A stretch of 64,000 nucleotides of DNA from CAYGDP01 sp964348665 (GCA_964348665.1 CAYGDP010000003.1:170619-234618); one strand, 5' to 3'. Shown: positions 55,201 to 63,211, counted from the first letter of the stretch. Notes: generated by a model not told the origin, from the letters alone. Numbers and translations: made by a program.

Positions 55201-55528
55201 GGCCATCAACGGATGCAATTGAGCCGCGCAATCGCAGTACTGCCGAAGCAGTTGAACTTTCTCTAGGAACGTTAGGAGAGAGTTTATTGAAAACCTCTGT
55301 TGCTAATTCTGTGCGGAAAAAACGCGCTGGGTTCGCGATTGCAAATTCTGTTCCACCCAATCGGCTATACGCTTTCGCCTCGAGGCTAAACCGCATCGAA
55401 TCGCCGACGGCGAGCGCGCCGACCAGAATCACGGTGGCGAGCGTCGCGCCAAGCAGCACGCCGAGGTGGGAACGCCAGTGGAAGCGAAGGGAGCGAAGCA
55501 GGAGCGTTGACGCATGATACGATTTCAT
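52259..55528 (-). CDS. Large two-module FtsX/MacB-type ABC permease
   Basis: 1089 aa from the ATG at 55528. Membrane segment HLGVLLGATLATVILVGALA at the N-terminus, a first periplasmic MacB-PCD-like region, and a first FtsX domain near residue 500-620 (FGLEQRTEEIGTLLALGWTA). A second periplasmic region and a second FtsX domain near the C-terminus follow (VLERRSELAILRAVGFSKRS). This double architecture is like the LolCE-type exporters of the YbbP kind. It pairs with the LolD-like ATPase at 55668. Confidence 0.9.
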   Translation of the reverse strand: MKSYHASTLLLRSLRFHWRSHLGVLLGATLATVILVGALAVGDSMRFSLEAKAYSRLGGTEFAIANPARFFRTELATEVFNKLSPNVPRESSTASAVLRLRGSIASVDGQRRVNRVQVLAFEPRFRQGDDFTINERLASQLEWKNGESVVIRIEKPSELPRDAPLSTSDDFIVAARVEIAGVRGGNLSLEVNQVPPSMISVPLEWLQKQMGLEGRANLILLTQNTKQDITLAKANEALRKAWQLADAELELRALSGGRGLELRTKRVFLDPPVGEAVLKKFPEARGVLTYFVNELRKGDKSTPYSMVAAMAPQAGTPVSPEMADNEIILNNWLAEDLDAKIGDDISLKYFVVGPNRKLEEQVAIFLVKAIVPIDAADQDLMPQYPGLEDAESCRDWDAGIPIDFKKIRPKDEEYWKQYRGTPKAFVTLAAGQKLWSNRFGNLTAIRFPANNVAREVLEQKIRDALDPAWFGLTFQPVREQALKAAREGQDFGQLFLGLSFFLIIATLLLMGLLFAFGLEQRTEEIGTLLALGWTARRVRRVLLLEGLALALVGGLLGTGAGLLYTKAVLWGLTTIWRDAVRTTELWFHAEPTTLLIGGGAGFLIAWFVIWLGVRRMTKQPARALLSGSGSEFTLQRGSNQTKTPNTAKGFLVAFFSGLIAIVVIVRGQFTGGLEVSFFIGGALLLVTGLAICWILLSRQVSASGVPNLTQVGARASSRRRGRSLAAVAMLACGIFLVIAVGANRHEARKRLVSWYIETTIPITDNLRDLDSYKRFNLRTRDDVGIEVPQYNFVSLRLHEGDEASCLNLNRAQQPRLLGINPAMFRSEKIVEDKSFSNLLSFLNRKEEDNAVPAIGDEATVRWALGKRVGDAVPYTDEHGKKFLIRIVGVFPNSVFQGSLLISENNFSKKFPSESGYRVFLVDFVAPLAGDIFFQSELSGALRDYGAEVQTIDDRLAQFQSVENTYLSIFQALGGLGLLLGSVGLGVVVLRNVLERRSELAILRAVGFSKRSLRWMVLSEHCLLLILGLATGVLAAAVAVFPALRSTWSGVPYGSLALTIAGLLASGVVWIWLATLAALRGNLLRALRKE

Positions 55529-55533
55529 GGCAG

Positions 55534-55669
55534 AAACCCCAAGCGCCAATCACCAAACCCCAAAGAATCACCAATCACCAAGCGCCAAGAATTGCTCGCC
55601 CACTGCCCACGTTGAAACTTGGGGCTTGGGATTTCTTTGGTGCTTGGGGTTTGGGATTTGGGATTTTTC
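55534..55669. repeat. Word-like inverted-arm element between the ABC genes
   Basis: The left arm (55534-55590) has AAGCGCCAATCACCAAACCC and CACCAAGCGCCAAG words. The right arm (55617-55669) has TTGGGGCTTGGGATTTC and GTGCTTGGGGTTTGGG. It extends to the stop codon of the ATPase gene on the minus strand. Confidence 0.75.
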
Positions 55670-56348
55670 ATACTTTCTCCAACTTCCCTTCCCTCAACTC
55701 ATACAACTTCCCCATCCGCTTCGCCAACTCGCGCCAATGGGTCACTACGATCAGCGCTACGTTTTGTTCGCGATTCAATTCGACCAACAAATTCGCAAGC
55801 TCGTCGGCGTGTTTCTGGTCGAGCGCGCCGGTGGGTTCGTCGGCCAGCAACAGTTTCGGCTGATTGATGAGCGCGCGGACGACCGCGACCCGCTGACATT
55901 CACCGCCGGAGAGCTGGCCGGGACGATGATGCTCGCGGTTGAGAAGACCGACGCGGTCGAGCAATTTCCACGCGCGAGCCTGGAGATCGTCGTTCGCCGA
56001 ATTCTTCGTTGCCATTGTCGGCACGAGGACGTTTTCCAGCACAGTCAGGTGCGGAAGCAAATGATGCGATTGAAAGATGAAGCCGATGGTGCGGTTGCGG
56101 ATGGCGGCCAGGTCGTCGTCGGAAAGGCCTGCGAGGTTTTTTCCGTCGAGCGATACACTACCGGAGGACGGTGTATCGAGCGCGCCGATGATGTTGAGCA
56201 GCGTGCTTTTGCCCGAACCGCTTGGGCCAATGACGGCGACCGATTCGCCGGTGGCGAGTTGCAGGGAGGCGCCGCTCAAGACCGTGACAGGCACGGCGTC
56301 TCGCGTTGGCGCGTAATTTTTTACAATGTCGCGAAGTTCGAGTAGCAT
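55668..56348 (-). CDS. ABC transporter ATP-binding protein (LolD/YbbA type)
   Basis: 226 aa. Walker A GPSGSGKSTLLN, Q-loop GFIFQSHHLLPHLTVLENVLVP, signature LSGGECQRVAVVRAL and Walker B LLLADEPTGALD. It precedes the large permease on the same strand, with the word-like element in between. Together they make an envelope lipoprotein or small molecule exporter; the role cannot be told from sequence alone. It also lies directly downstream of the paaK-like operon. Confidence 0.94.
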   Translation of the reverse strand: MLLELRDIVKNYAPTRDAVPVTVLSGASLQLATGESVAVIGPSGSGKSTLLNIIGALDTPSSGSVSLDGKNLAGLSDDDLAAIRNRTIGFIFQSHHLLPHLTVLENVLVPTMATKNSANDDLQARAWKLLDRVGLLNREHHRPGQLSGGECQRVAVVRALINQPKLLLADEPTGALDQKHADELANLLVELNREQNVALIVVTHWRELAKRMGKLYELREGKLEKV

Positions 56349-56354
56349 AATAAT

Positions 56355-56390
56355 TAGACCACGAATGAACGCGAATACACGCGAATCAAG
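56355..56390. repeat. Word-like single arm upstream of the ATPase gene
   Basis: GACCACGAATGAACGCGAAT followed by ACACGCGAATC has an ACGCGAAT word repeated. A matching inverted arm was not found. It overlaps the last bases of the paaK-like gene. Confidence 0.4.
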
Positions 56391-57684
56391 ATTTCACCCA
56401 TCGTTTCGCTTTCATTTCGAATCGCGGCAGCTTGCCGGGAGCGAGGATGGCGACCGGGATGCGAAGGTTGAAGGCGCTGCGGAGCGCGGATTCGAGTCGT
56501 TGCGCGAGCCGATCCGAATCGCGGCACCGGGCGACCGGCTCGATTTTCAGTTTTGCCTCCGCCAACGCACCTTTCTGCCGAATTTCGACCCGATACTCGG
56601 CGACTTCCGGAAACCGACGCACGACGTCCTCAATCGCGCTGGGGAAAAGATTCACGCCGCGCACAATCACCATGTCATCAGCGCGCCCGAGAATGCCACC
56701 ATCGAGGCAGAGTTGCCCGCCGATGATTGTTTTTTTCACCAAATCGCCCGTGCGATAGCGGAGCAACGGCATTCCGGTGCGACCCAAAGGCGTGAGGACC
56801 AACTCACCGACTTCGCCGTCAGCGACTTCGCGCATGGATTTGGGGCCAATAATTTCGGCAATGTACGAGGATTCCAGCACGGCGAGAGCAACTCTGCCCT
56901 CACCCTGACCCTCTCCCCTTGAACGGGGAGAGGGAATGTTAATTTCATACGTGACAGGACCAACTTCGGTCATTCCACTATGATCAAAGATTCTCGCATC
57001 GTTCCAGGCGCGTGAGATTCGCGAGCGAACGGCGGGGATGCTTCCCCCGGATTCGCCCGCGACGATGATCGTTCGGACGCGGGAACGGTCGAGAGATATT
57101 TTTTCTTCGCGCGCGACCTCGGCCAGCCGCAAGGCATACGTGGGTGTACAGCAAAGGATTGTCGCACCGTTATCCAAAATGGCGCGCAACCGCGCGGCGC
57201 TGCTCATCCCACCGGCAGGGATGCAGAGGCAGTCGAGTTTTTGCGCCGCATCGAACGCAAGCCAGAAACCGATAAACGGGCCGAACGAGAACGCAAAAAA
57301 AATGCGGTCGCCGCGTCGCACGCCGGCCATTCGGAATACTGTCACCCAATTATTCACCATCCAGTCCCAACTATCCCGCGTGTCGAGCCAGCGAAGCGGT
57401 TGTCCTGTGGTGCCGCTGGTCTGATGAAATCGAGTGTAGCGATCGAGGGGAAACGTCCGATTCGTTCCAAACGGCGGATGAGCCGCCTGGTCGGCGACAA
57501 GTTCGGTTTTGGTGGTGAACGGCACGCGCGTACGGAAATCGGTGAGCGATTTGAAACGGTGAACCACTCCTCGGCGAGCAAGTTGTTTCGCGTAGAACCG
57601 ACTGCGCGGCAGAATGGCGCGCAGGAGCGCATTCAGCGACAACAATTGCGCCGTCTCGATTTTTGCCCGTGTCATCGGTTTCAT
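56386..57684 (-). CDS. Phenylacetate-CoA ligase-like adenylating enzyme
   Basis: 432 aa of the PaaK/ANL family. TRFHQTSGTTGQPLRW holds the P-loop; CIPAGGMSSAARLRAIL, TPTYALRLAEVA, IFDHSGMTEVGPVTYE (A5-like motif), YRTGDLV and LGRADDMVIVRGVNLFPSAI follow in order. A block after VTYEINIP, RSRGEGQGEG, comes from a palindromic insertion and is not seen in ordinary family members. It likely activates an aromatic acid as CoA thioester; the start overlaps the upstream stop as ATGA. Confidence 0.9.
   Translation of the reverse strand: MKPMTRAKIETAQLLSLNALLRAILPRSRFYAKQLARRGVVHRFKSLTDFRTRVPFTTKTELVADQAAHPPFGTNRTFPLDRYTRFHQTSGTTGQPLRWLDTRDSWDWMVNNWVTVFRMAGVRRGDRIFFAFSFGPFIGFWLAFDAAQKLDCLCIPAGGMSSAARLRAILDNGATILCCTPTYALRLAEVAREEKISLDRSRVRTIIVAGESGGSIPAVRSRISRAWNDARIFDHSGMTEVGPVTYEINIPSPRSRGEGQGEGRVALAVLESSYIAEIIGPKSMREVADGEVGELVLTPLGRTGMPLLRYRTGDLVKKTIIGGQLCLDGGILGRADDMVIVRGVNLFPSAIEDVVRRFPEVAEYRVEIRQKGALAEAKLKIEPVARCRDSDRLAQRLESALRSAFNLRIPVAILAPGKLPRFEMKAKRWVKS
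56895..56936. repeat. Palindromic element inserted in frame in the paaK-like gene
   Basis: CCCTCTCCCC (56909-56918), a six-base loop and GGGGAGAGGG (56925-56934) form a perfect stem, preceded by GCCCTCACCCTGA. This matches the dispersed bacterial element usually seen translated as LTLSPRERG. On the minus strand the insert is read in frame as SPRSRGEGQGEGR, and the gene remains intact. Confidence 0.8.
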
Positions 57685-58202
57685 TGTGGCTTTTCGATGG
57701 CGGGCGCGGCGATGGTTGGACCAGCGGGTTTGGGCGGGTCAGGCTTGTAGCGGGTGACCATCGCGCCCCCGATTGCAGCCAGCGCGATGCCGAGGTAGAA
57801 TTGCCAGCGGATCGCCCGCAGACCGCCAGCGGGAGGATGCATTGCGATGGCAACGATGGCATTGACGATTGGCGCGCCGGCGAAAACAATGCTCATCACG
57901 ACGCTGGGAGCGCCTTTGGCGCCGAACGCCAACAGCACTCCAAACGCGCCGATGGCTCCGAGGATTCCCGCGACGAGTGACCACGCCATTCCTTTCGCGG
58001 GAAAATTCCAGGATGCGCCGCTGGCCGCGAGCACGCCGAGCGGAGCCAACACGGCGGTAAGAAAATACGCCAGCCCGACAAAGAGAAATGCTTTGTACCG
58101 GCCGTTGACAGGGTCGGCCATCCCGACCTGCCCGGTGTGCAGCAGCACGCCATACAACCCCCAGGTCACGACGGTCATCAACGCAAAAATCAGCCAGCTC
58201 AT
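57681..58202 (-). CDS. Small membrane protein of an EamA-like/DMT type
   Basis: 173 aa from the ATG at 58202, which overlaps the thioesterase stop as ATGA. About five hydrophobic helices: SWLIFALMTVVTWGLYGVLL, YKAFLFVGLAYFLTAVLAPL, MAWSLVAGILGAIGAFGVLL, a segment with VVMSIVFAGAPIVNAIVAIA and WQFYLGIALAAIGGAMVTRY. A Pro-rich tail. The pattern is like half of an EamA transporter. Coupled to both neighbours, so it may move an intermediate or product. Confidence 0.75.
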   Translation of the reverse strand: MSWLIFALMTVVTWGLYGVLLHTGQVGMADPVNGRYKAFLFVGLAYFLTAVLAPLGVLAASGASWNFPAKGMAWSLVAGILGAIGAFGVLLAFGAKGAPSVVMSIVFAGAPIVNAIVAIAMHPPAGGLRAIRWQFYLGIALAAIGGAMVTRYKPDPPKPAGPTIAAPAIEKPQ

Positions 58203-58657
58203 TGGTTCTCCTTGGATGGATTTTTTTTCGGGGCGGCGTGAATCTTCTCGGCGTACGCGCGCGGGATCGTTGTCGCTTTCATCGTCCGCGTCTCGCGGTC
58301 GAATGTCACGCAGACCACGGTCATCGTCCCGCGCGCGACGGCGGTCGAATCGGCGCCGTCGAGCTTGCGAAAGATAAAATCGTAAATGATGGATTTGGAC
58401 CGTTTCTCCCGCACGACCAGCTCGATCTCGACATTGTCCTCGAATCGCAAGGGCGCGGCGTACTCGCACGCGGCGTGGACGCGCGGCCAGCCGATCACCT
58501 GTTTGCCCGCGTGTGGATGCACCGAGAGTCCGAGCGACCGGTAAAACTCGTGCTCGGTCTGCTCCATGAATCGAAAGAAGTTCGAGAAATGCATGATGCC
58601 CGCCATGTCGGTGTCGGCAAATTCCACGCGCCGCGTTTGTTTGAATTCGTGCGCCAT
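58199..58657 (-). CDS. Hotdog-fold acyl-CoA thioesterase (4HBT/YbgC type)
   Basis: 152 aa. VEFADTDMAGIMHFSNFFRF is the 4-hydroxybenzoyl-CoA thioesterase signature, with Asp in DTDMAG as the family's catalytic position. A second conserved part is CEYAAPLRFEDNVEIELVV. A Lys-rich tail follows. It sits 15 bp after the glycosyltransferase gene. With the CoA ligase downstream it suggests handling of aromatic acyl-CoA. Confidence 0.92.
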   Translation of the reverse strand: MAHEFKQTRRVEFADTDMAGIMHFSNFFRFMEQTEHEFYRSLGLSVHPHAGKQVIGWPRVHAACEYAAPLRFEDNVEIELVVREKRSKSIIYDFIFRKLDGADSTAVARGTMTVVCVTFDRETRTMKATTIPRAYAEKIHAAPKKNPSKENQ

Positions 58658-58672
58658 TCGTTCTCCTTTGTC

Positions 58673-60016
58673 TTATGGTTTCTGAATGCCACCCGTCCGG
58701 TGAATCGCTGTCCGCTGGACCGTGGTCGTGTCGCGAACGAGCTTGTCGAGCACGCGCTCGACGCCCTCCGCCATTTCGATCACGGTAAAATCGCGTTTGA
58801 CGACCTCGCGGCCGCGTGTGCTGCATTTTTTCATTTTCGCTGGATTTTGAAACAACTCCTCGATCGCGTCCGCCAGCGGCGCGGGCTCGTTTGGTTGATA
58901 AGTCGCGCCGCCGCCGGTGGCTTGCACCAATTCGGGGAACGCGGCTAGGTTGGGTTGCACCACTGGAACGCCACAAGCCAGGGATTCCAACAGGTACAGC
59001 CCAAACGCCTCGCCGTAGTTCGCCGGCACGGAAAAGATCGTCAGCGAGCGCAGAAAATCCTGTTTTGCTTTGCGGTCGAGATTCGGTAGAAATTCCGCGC
59101 TCGACGCGAGACCTGCGTTGGCCAGTTTCTTTTGTTGGTCGCTTACGAACGCCTCGTCACATTCGGTTTTCGCTCCCGCCACGCGCAGCTTCAGTCCTTT
59201 GATGCGATCGCGTTTTTTGAGCTCGATGAATGCGTCCACCAAAATGTGTAGGCCTTTCGCGGCACACATCCGCGCGAGATAGCCGAGCACCGGCGGGTCG
59301 GGAGGATTTTCGGCCGGCTCGAACCCTTCCAAAGAGATGCCGTTATAAACAACGTCCACGCGATCTCGGGGAATGCCGAGCCGTCGCTCCATCACCTCGC
59401 CAAAATAATGGCTCACCGCGATGAACCGATCCACTTCGAGCGAGCGGGCGATGAGAGTCTTCCACGCTTCGTCACAATGCGGCTGCGGCAACGCATCCAA
59501 AAATCCATCCTCCCCTTGCAACGTGCAGACTACCGGCACCTGCAATTCGGTTTTGAGCGGCCGGGTCAATCCGACAAGCAATGCGTTGGAAAGAACGACC
59601 ACGTCGGGTCGGAAATGCGTCTTCAGCCATGCCATCAGCTTTCGGATTTCCTTCACCTGTCGCCCTTCTTCGCCGCGCAACATCGAGATGGTCAGTTCCC
59701 CCAGCTCACTGGCGCGAGTCGAACCGGCTCGCCGCGAAAAAAACCGCAGCAACGCCGGGGAATCGAACAGACCATCCACCCAGGCGGGTGTCTTGCGGAA
59801 CAGGGAATACTTCTGTTGCAAATACACATTGAGCCCGCCAAGAAACAGGTGCTCGCTTTTGTTCTCGACGGGCTCCTCAATCACATGCGGCAAATAAACC
59901 GGCATGAGCATCGCATCGTGTCCCAGGCCACGCAACGTTTTCACTAGCGCGTGATCGCGCAAACACACGCCGCAATAAAAATTTCCGGTGCCGGCCGTGA
60001 TCTGCAGGATTTTCAT
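58673..60016 (-). CDS. Glycosyltransferase, GT4 family
   Basis: 447 aa with GT-B fold. MKILQITAGTGNFYCGVCLR opens the acceptor domain. The donor domain has YLARMCAAKGLHILVDAFIELK and LLESLACGVPVVQPNLAAFPELV, the E(x7)E region of GT4. It starts as ATGA over the stop of the halogenase-fusion gene. A sugar is probably added to the aromatic product or a lipid; the donor is unknown. Confidence 0.9.
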   Translation of the reverse strand: MKILQITAGTGNFYCGVCLRDHALVKTLRGLGHDAMLMPVYLPHVIEEPVENKSEHLFLGGLNVYLQQKYSLFRKTPAWVDGLFDSPALLRFFSRRAGSTRASELGELTISMLRGEEGRQVKEIRKLMAWLKTHFRPDVVVLSNALLVGLTRPLKTELQVPVVCTLQGEDGFLDALPQPHCDEAWKTLIARSLEVDRFIAVSHYFGEVMERRLGIPRDRVDVVYNGISLEGFEPAENPPDPPVLGYLARMCAAKGLHILVDAFIELKKRDRIKGLKLRVAGAKTECDEAFVSDQQKKLANAGLASSAEFLPNLDRKAKQDFLRSLTIFSVPANYGEAFGLYLLESLACGVPVVQPNLAAFPELVQATGGGATYQPNEPAPLADAIEELFQNPAKMKKCSTRGREVVKRDFTVIEMAEGVERVLDKLVRDTTTVQRTAIHRTGGIQKP

Positions 60017-61893
60017 CGTATTGCCGCCTCCATCGTTTCATACGGCAAGGGCGACGGCAGGCGCGCGAATTTACCGACAGCCGCAAACAAATCATCGAAA
60101 TCGCGGAAGAGATTGCCGATGAGACAATCCGTCAGGTCGCCGCGCACTTCGGGATGATTTTCAATTAATTCGCGAAAACTGAATTCCTTGTCGTAAAACG
60201 CATACACGAGCTTCCGCATCGCCTCGATGCCTCGGCAAAGCTCCGAGCCGTACTTGGCGAACCGGTCCTCCGAAAAATCTGCGTCGCGCAACGCCGCGTC
60301 TACGGCGTCGGCCGCCAGCTCGCCGCTCTTGAGCGCGAGAAATACCCCCGACGAAAACACGGGATCGAGAAACGCGAATGCGTCGCCCAGCAACACCAAC
60401 CCATTCGTGGCGCAGCGCCGGCTTCGATAAGAAAACTCGCCCGTCACCCAGAACTTCGCCGCGCGTTTTCCGACGCTCAAGGCATCCGCAATCCAGCGAT
60501 TCTTTTTCTGTTCGCGCTCGAAGATGACCTTGGGATCGCGGCTGTCGCGAAATAAATACTCCTGTTCGGCCACGATGCCGACGCTGACCATGTCGTTGGC
60601 GAGTGGGATGTACCAGAACCAGCCTTTTTCCGGAAGAAACGCGATGGTCGTTGCTCCTTCGTCCAATCCCGCCTCTCGTTTGCCGCCCCGCCAGTACGTC
60701 CAGAGCGCGATCTTGTCGAGTTGCGGATCGCGCTCGCGCCAGCCCAATCGGACCGAGGCAAATCCGTCACGGCCGGTCGCGTCCAGCGTGATGGGCGCGC
60801 GAAAATCTTTCCGTTTTCCCTTCGCGACCGCCGCGCGAACGCCGCCAATCGAGCCATTGTCCCGAATCAACTCCCGCGCGGTGGCGCGCTCGAACACGGT
60901 CGCACCCTTGGCGCGGGCGTTTTCGAGGAGCATCTGGTCAAATTCGCTTCGCAAGACCTGCCACGTCGTCGCTGCGTCGTGTTTGAGATGCTGGAAGAAA
61001 TAAAACGGGCGGGATTTCTTGCCGCTGGTGCCGATGAATTGCACGCTGTATTTCTTGGGGAAATTGGATTGCTTCATTTTCTCGATCATGCCGATGCGTT
61101 CCAGCGGAAAAAAACAATACGGCATCAGGGATTCCCCGATGTGATAGCGCGGAAATTTTTCACGCTCGAGCAACGCGACGCGCCAGCCTTTCTCGGCAAG
61201 AATTGCCGCCGCCGTGCAGCCGGCGGGACCGGCGCCGACGATGACGCAATCAAAGGAGAAATTGGAGTCCCGGAGAGATGGAGTGATGGATTGAATCCGT
61301 TGCTGCCGTTTGCCATTGCTCCGAGACTCCATTGCTCCATTGCTCCGTCTCTTGACGGGCGGCAGGATTTCCACGATCTCCGCGATTCTTTTGCCCCGCG
61401 CGGTGCGGAGTTCATTGGAGCGTCCGTAGAGAGTGCGCGTGGAGCGGAGCCCGAGCGCCTGGTTCATGATTTTCTCGGAGCGAATCCGGAAGAACGCGTT
61501 GGGATGACTGGTATAGGCGACACGACAGACATTGAGGATTGCGCCGAGCGGGCGTTTGGCTTCAAGCACAAGCTTCCGGGCTGCCGTCGGCAGTGCATCG
61601 AGATGAATCCGGATGGCGCCGAATTCGACGGAGTCGCCGGTGCCATTGGCAGCCAGGACGACTTCACGGCGATAAATATTGGCGCGCCGCTCGCTGGAAA
61701 GCACCCGAAGGTGAATCGGCGCGGCGTGAAATTTCTCGAGGGTCGAGGTCATATCGCGGTCGTGCGCGAGCAGAGACCGGTACGGCGCCGGCAACCGGTC
61801 GGCGGCGACGAACGTAACGCGTGGCGGTTTGGCGCGCGCCGCGGCGTACCATGCGACCAGCGGTTGTAATTCTGTTTTAGGCGTAGCGTGCAT
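60013..61893 (-). CDS. Chorismate-lyase-like domain fused to a flavin-dependent halogenase-like monooxygenase
   Basis: 626 aa. Residues about 1-180 are DUF98/UbiC-like: LLAHDRDMTSTLEKFH, YRREVVLAANGTG, PLGAILNV, then YGRSNELRTARG and EIVEILPP. A linker of about 35 residues is encoded by word-like repeats (61262-61353). Residues about 212-626 bind FAD (CVIVGAGPAGCTAAAILA) and have FPRYHIGESLMPY and GWFWYIPLAN, the WxWxIP motif of flavin halogenases. DAFAFLDPVFSSGVFLAL follows. Substrate unknown; overlaps the radical SAM gene by 17 bp. Confidence 0.88.
   Translation of the reverse strand: MHATPKTELQPLVAWYAAARAKPPRVTFVAADRLPAPYRSLLAHDRDMTSTLEKFHAAPIHLRVLSSERRANIYRREVVLAANGTGDSVEFGAIRIHLDALPTAARKLVLEAKRPLGAILNVCRVAYTSHPNAFFRIRSEKIMNQALGLRSTRTLYGRSNELRTARGKRIAEIVEILPPVKRRSNGAMESRSNGKRQQRIQSITPSLRDSNFSFDCVIVGAGPAGCTAAAILAEKGWRVALLEREKFPRYHIGESLMPYCFFPLERIGMIEKMKQSNFPKKYSVQFIGTSGKKSRPFYFFQHLKHDAATTWQVLRSEFDQMLLENARAKGATVFERATARELIRDNGSIGGVRAAVAKGKRKDFRAPITLDATGRDGFASVRLGWRERDPQLDKIALWTYWRGGKREAGLDEGATTIAFLPEKGWFWYIPLANDMVSVGIVAEQEYLFRDSRDPKVIFEREQKKNRWIADALSVGKRAAKFWVTGEFSYRSRRCATNGLVLLGDAFAFLDPVFSSGVFLALKSGELAADAVDAALRDADFSEDRFAKYGSELCRGIEAMRKLVYAFYDKEFSFRELIENHPEVRGDLTDCLIGNLFRDFDDLFAAVGKFARLPSPLPYETMEAAIR
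61262..61353. repeat. Word-like inverted-arm element in the fusion gene linker
   Basis: The left arm TTGGAGTCCCGGAGAGATGG with AGTGATGGATTG is followed by a right arm (61312-61353) of CCATTGCTCCGAGACTCC and two further CATTGCTCC copies. It lies exactly at the junction of the two enzyme domains and stays in frame. Confidence 0.7.
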
Positions 61894-63211
61894 CGCGGTG
61901 TTTTTCGAGAAAGAACGGCGGCAACAGGCTGTCCACTTGCAGCAACGCCGCGCGGGTCAGGACGAGCGTGTCGCCATCGAACTGGGCGAATCCTTCGCTT
62001 TCCAGATACCGGAGCTGTGCTGCAAAACGCTGGCGGATGTTCACGCCGAATTTTTGCTGAAAATAGCTGCTGCGGACGCGGCCAAGCTTGCATTGCAGCA
62101 CCAGCTCGCGGATCAGGCGTTCTTCGTCGTTGATGCGAAGCGCGCGATAAATCGGCAGCTGGCCCGCTCGCAACGCGTCCAGGTACGGGGTTAGCTCGTG
62201 GTTGTTTTGGTAATGCGTGCTGTTGACGTGCGAAAAGCTCGCGACACCGATGCCGAGCAAGTCTGCGCCACACCAGAGCGAGTCGCGATAGACGAACTTT
62301 GTCTTGGCCGGATTTTTGACAGCCGTGTAGCCGCTGGTCACCGTGTACCCGGCGCGTTCGAGTTCGCGGAACGCGTAGTCCACCCAGCCGCGCTTGGTTT
62401 CCCAGTCGGCGACGGGCGCGGTGAGTTTGCCGGCTAATTTCATTTCCTTGTAGATGGTCGTGTTGAACGGCACTTCCATCTGATAAATTGTGACGCAATC
62501 GGGCGATAACTCGATGGTTTTGGCAACGCACGACCGCCAGTTCGGATCGGTTTCTTCCACCATGCCCGCGATGAGATCGATGTTGATTTGCGGGAACCCG
62601 AGCGAGCGCGCCCACTCGTAGGCGCGAAGGATTTCCTTGGATTTGTGGGCGCGACCATTGATTTCGAGGACGTGGTCGTCGAAATTCTCGACACCGAGCG
62701 AGAGGCGTGTGACTCCCATCGCGCGGATTGCCGCGAGCTTCGGCTCGGTCAGCGTGCCCGGTTCGCATTCGAAGGTTACTTCCTCCGCCGCATCCCACGG
62801 CAGCAGCGATTTCATTCGCGAGGTCAGCTCTTCGAGTTGTTTGACCGATAAGTAAGACGGCGTTCCGCCGCCGAAATAAATAAAGGACGGTTTCCGCGCG
62901 CCGAGAAACGGTTTGGCGGCGTACAGTTCGAGTTCGCGGATCGCCGAGTCCACGTACAACTGCACCTGCGCGGCGTTTTGGTCGGTGTACACCTTGAAAT
63001 AGCAGAAGTGACAGCGCTGTCGGCAAAATGGGATATGAAGGTAAAGGCCGAGGGGTGTGCCCGCCGCGGGCGCATGGTCGAGGGCGTCGAACGCGTGGCC
63101 GACAAATTCGGGTTTCCAGAACGAGAACGGCGGATAATTGGCCACGAAATAATTGCCCGCGGTGGTCGCGTGGTGAGGAGCGGGAGTGGAGGTGGGAGCT
63201 TGGTTACTCAT
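61877..63211 (-). CDS. HemN/HemW-like radical SAM protein
   Basis: 444 aa from MSNQAPT at 63211. LYLHIPFCRQRCHFCYFKVY holds the CxxxCxxC cluster; FIYFGGGTPSYLS, GVENFDDHVLEINGRAHKSK and INIDLIAGMVEETDPNW are coproporphyrinogen-dehydrogenase family blocks. The C-terminal HemN_C-like domain is present (LIRELVLQCKLGRV). It belongs to the anaerobic coproporphyrinogen oxidase-like group, which also includes heme chaperones and methyltransferases in natural product pathways. First gene of the six-gene minus-strand operon. Confidence 0.88.
   Translation of the reverse strand: MSNQAPTSTPAPHHATTAGNYFVANYPPFSFWKPEFVGHAFDALDHAPAAGTPLGLYLHIPFCRQRCHFCYFKVYTDQNAAQVQLYVDSAIRELELYAAKPFLGARKPSFIYFGGGTPSYLSVKQLEELTSRMKSLLPWDAAEEVTFECEPGTLTEPKLAAIRAMGVTRLSLGVENFDDHVLEINGRAHKSKEILRAYEWARSLGFPQINIDLIAGMVEETDPNWRSCVAKTIELSPDCVTIYQMEVPFNTTIYKEMKLAGKLTAPVADWETKRGWVDYAFRELERAGYTVTSGYTAVKNPAKTKFVYRDSLWCGADLLGIGVASFSHVNSTHYQNNHELTPYLDALRAGQLPIYRALRINDEERLIRELVLQCKLGRVRSSYFQQKFGVNIRQRFAAQLRYLESEGFAQFDGDTLVLTRAALLQVDSLLPPFFLEKHRDARYA

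Noticed and set aside
56909..56934. Rho-independent terminator
   Set aside because: The stem is strong but lies inside a coding region and is not followed by a T-run on either strand.
57681..58976. A long open frame on the minus strand covering the small membrane protein and the thioesterase region
   Set aside because: Only its end, from 58202, encodes a plausible protein. The rest is Arg-rich low-complexity sequence overlapping the well-supported thioesterase and glycosyltransferase in another frame.
61749..63026. Minus-strand frame overlapping the radical SAM gene
   Set aside because: Arg-rich out-of-frame translation of the radical SAM gene, whose cluster motif is intact in the other frame.
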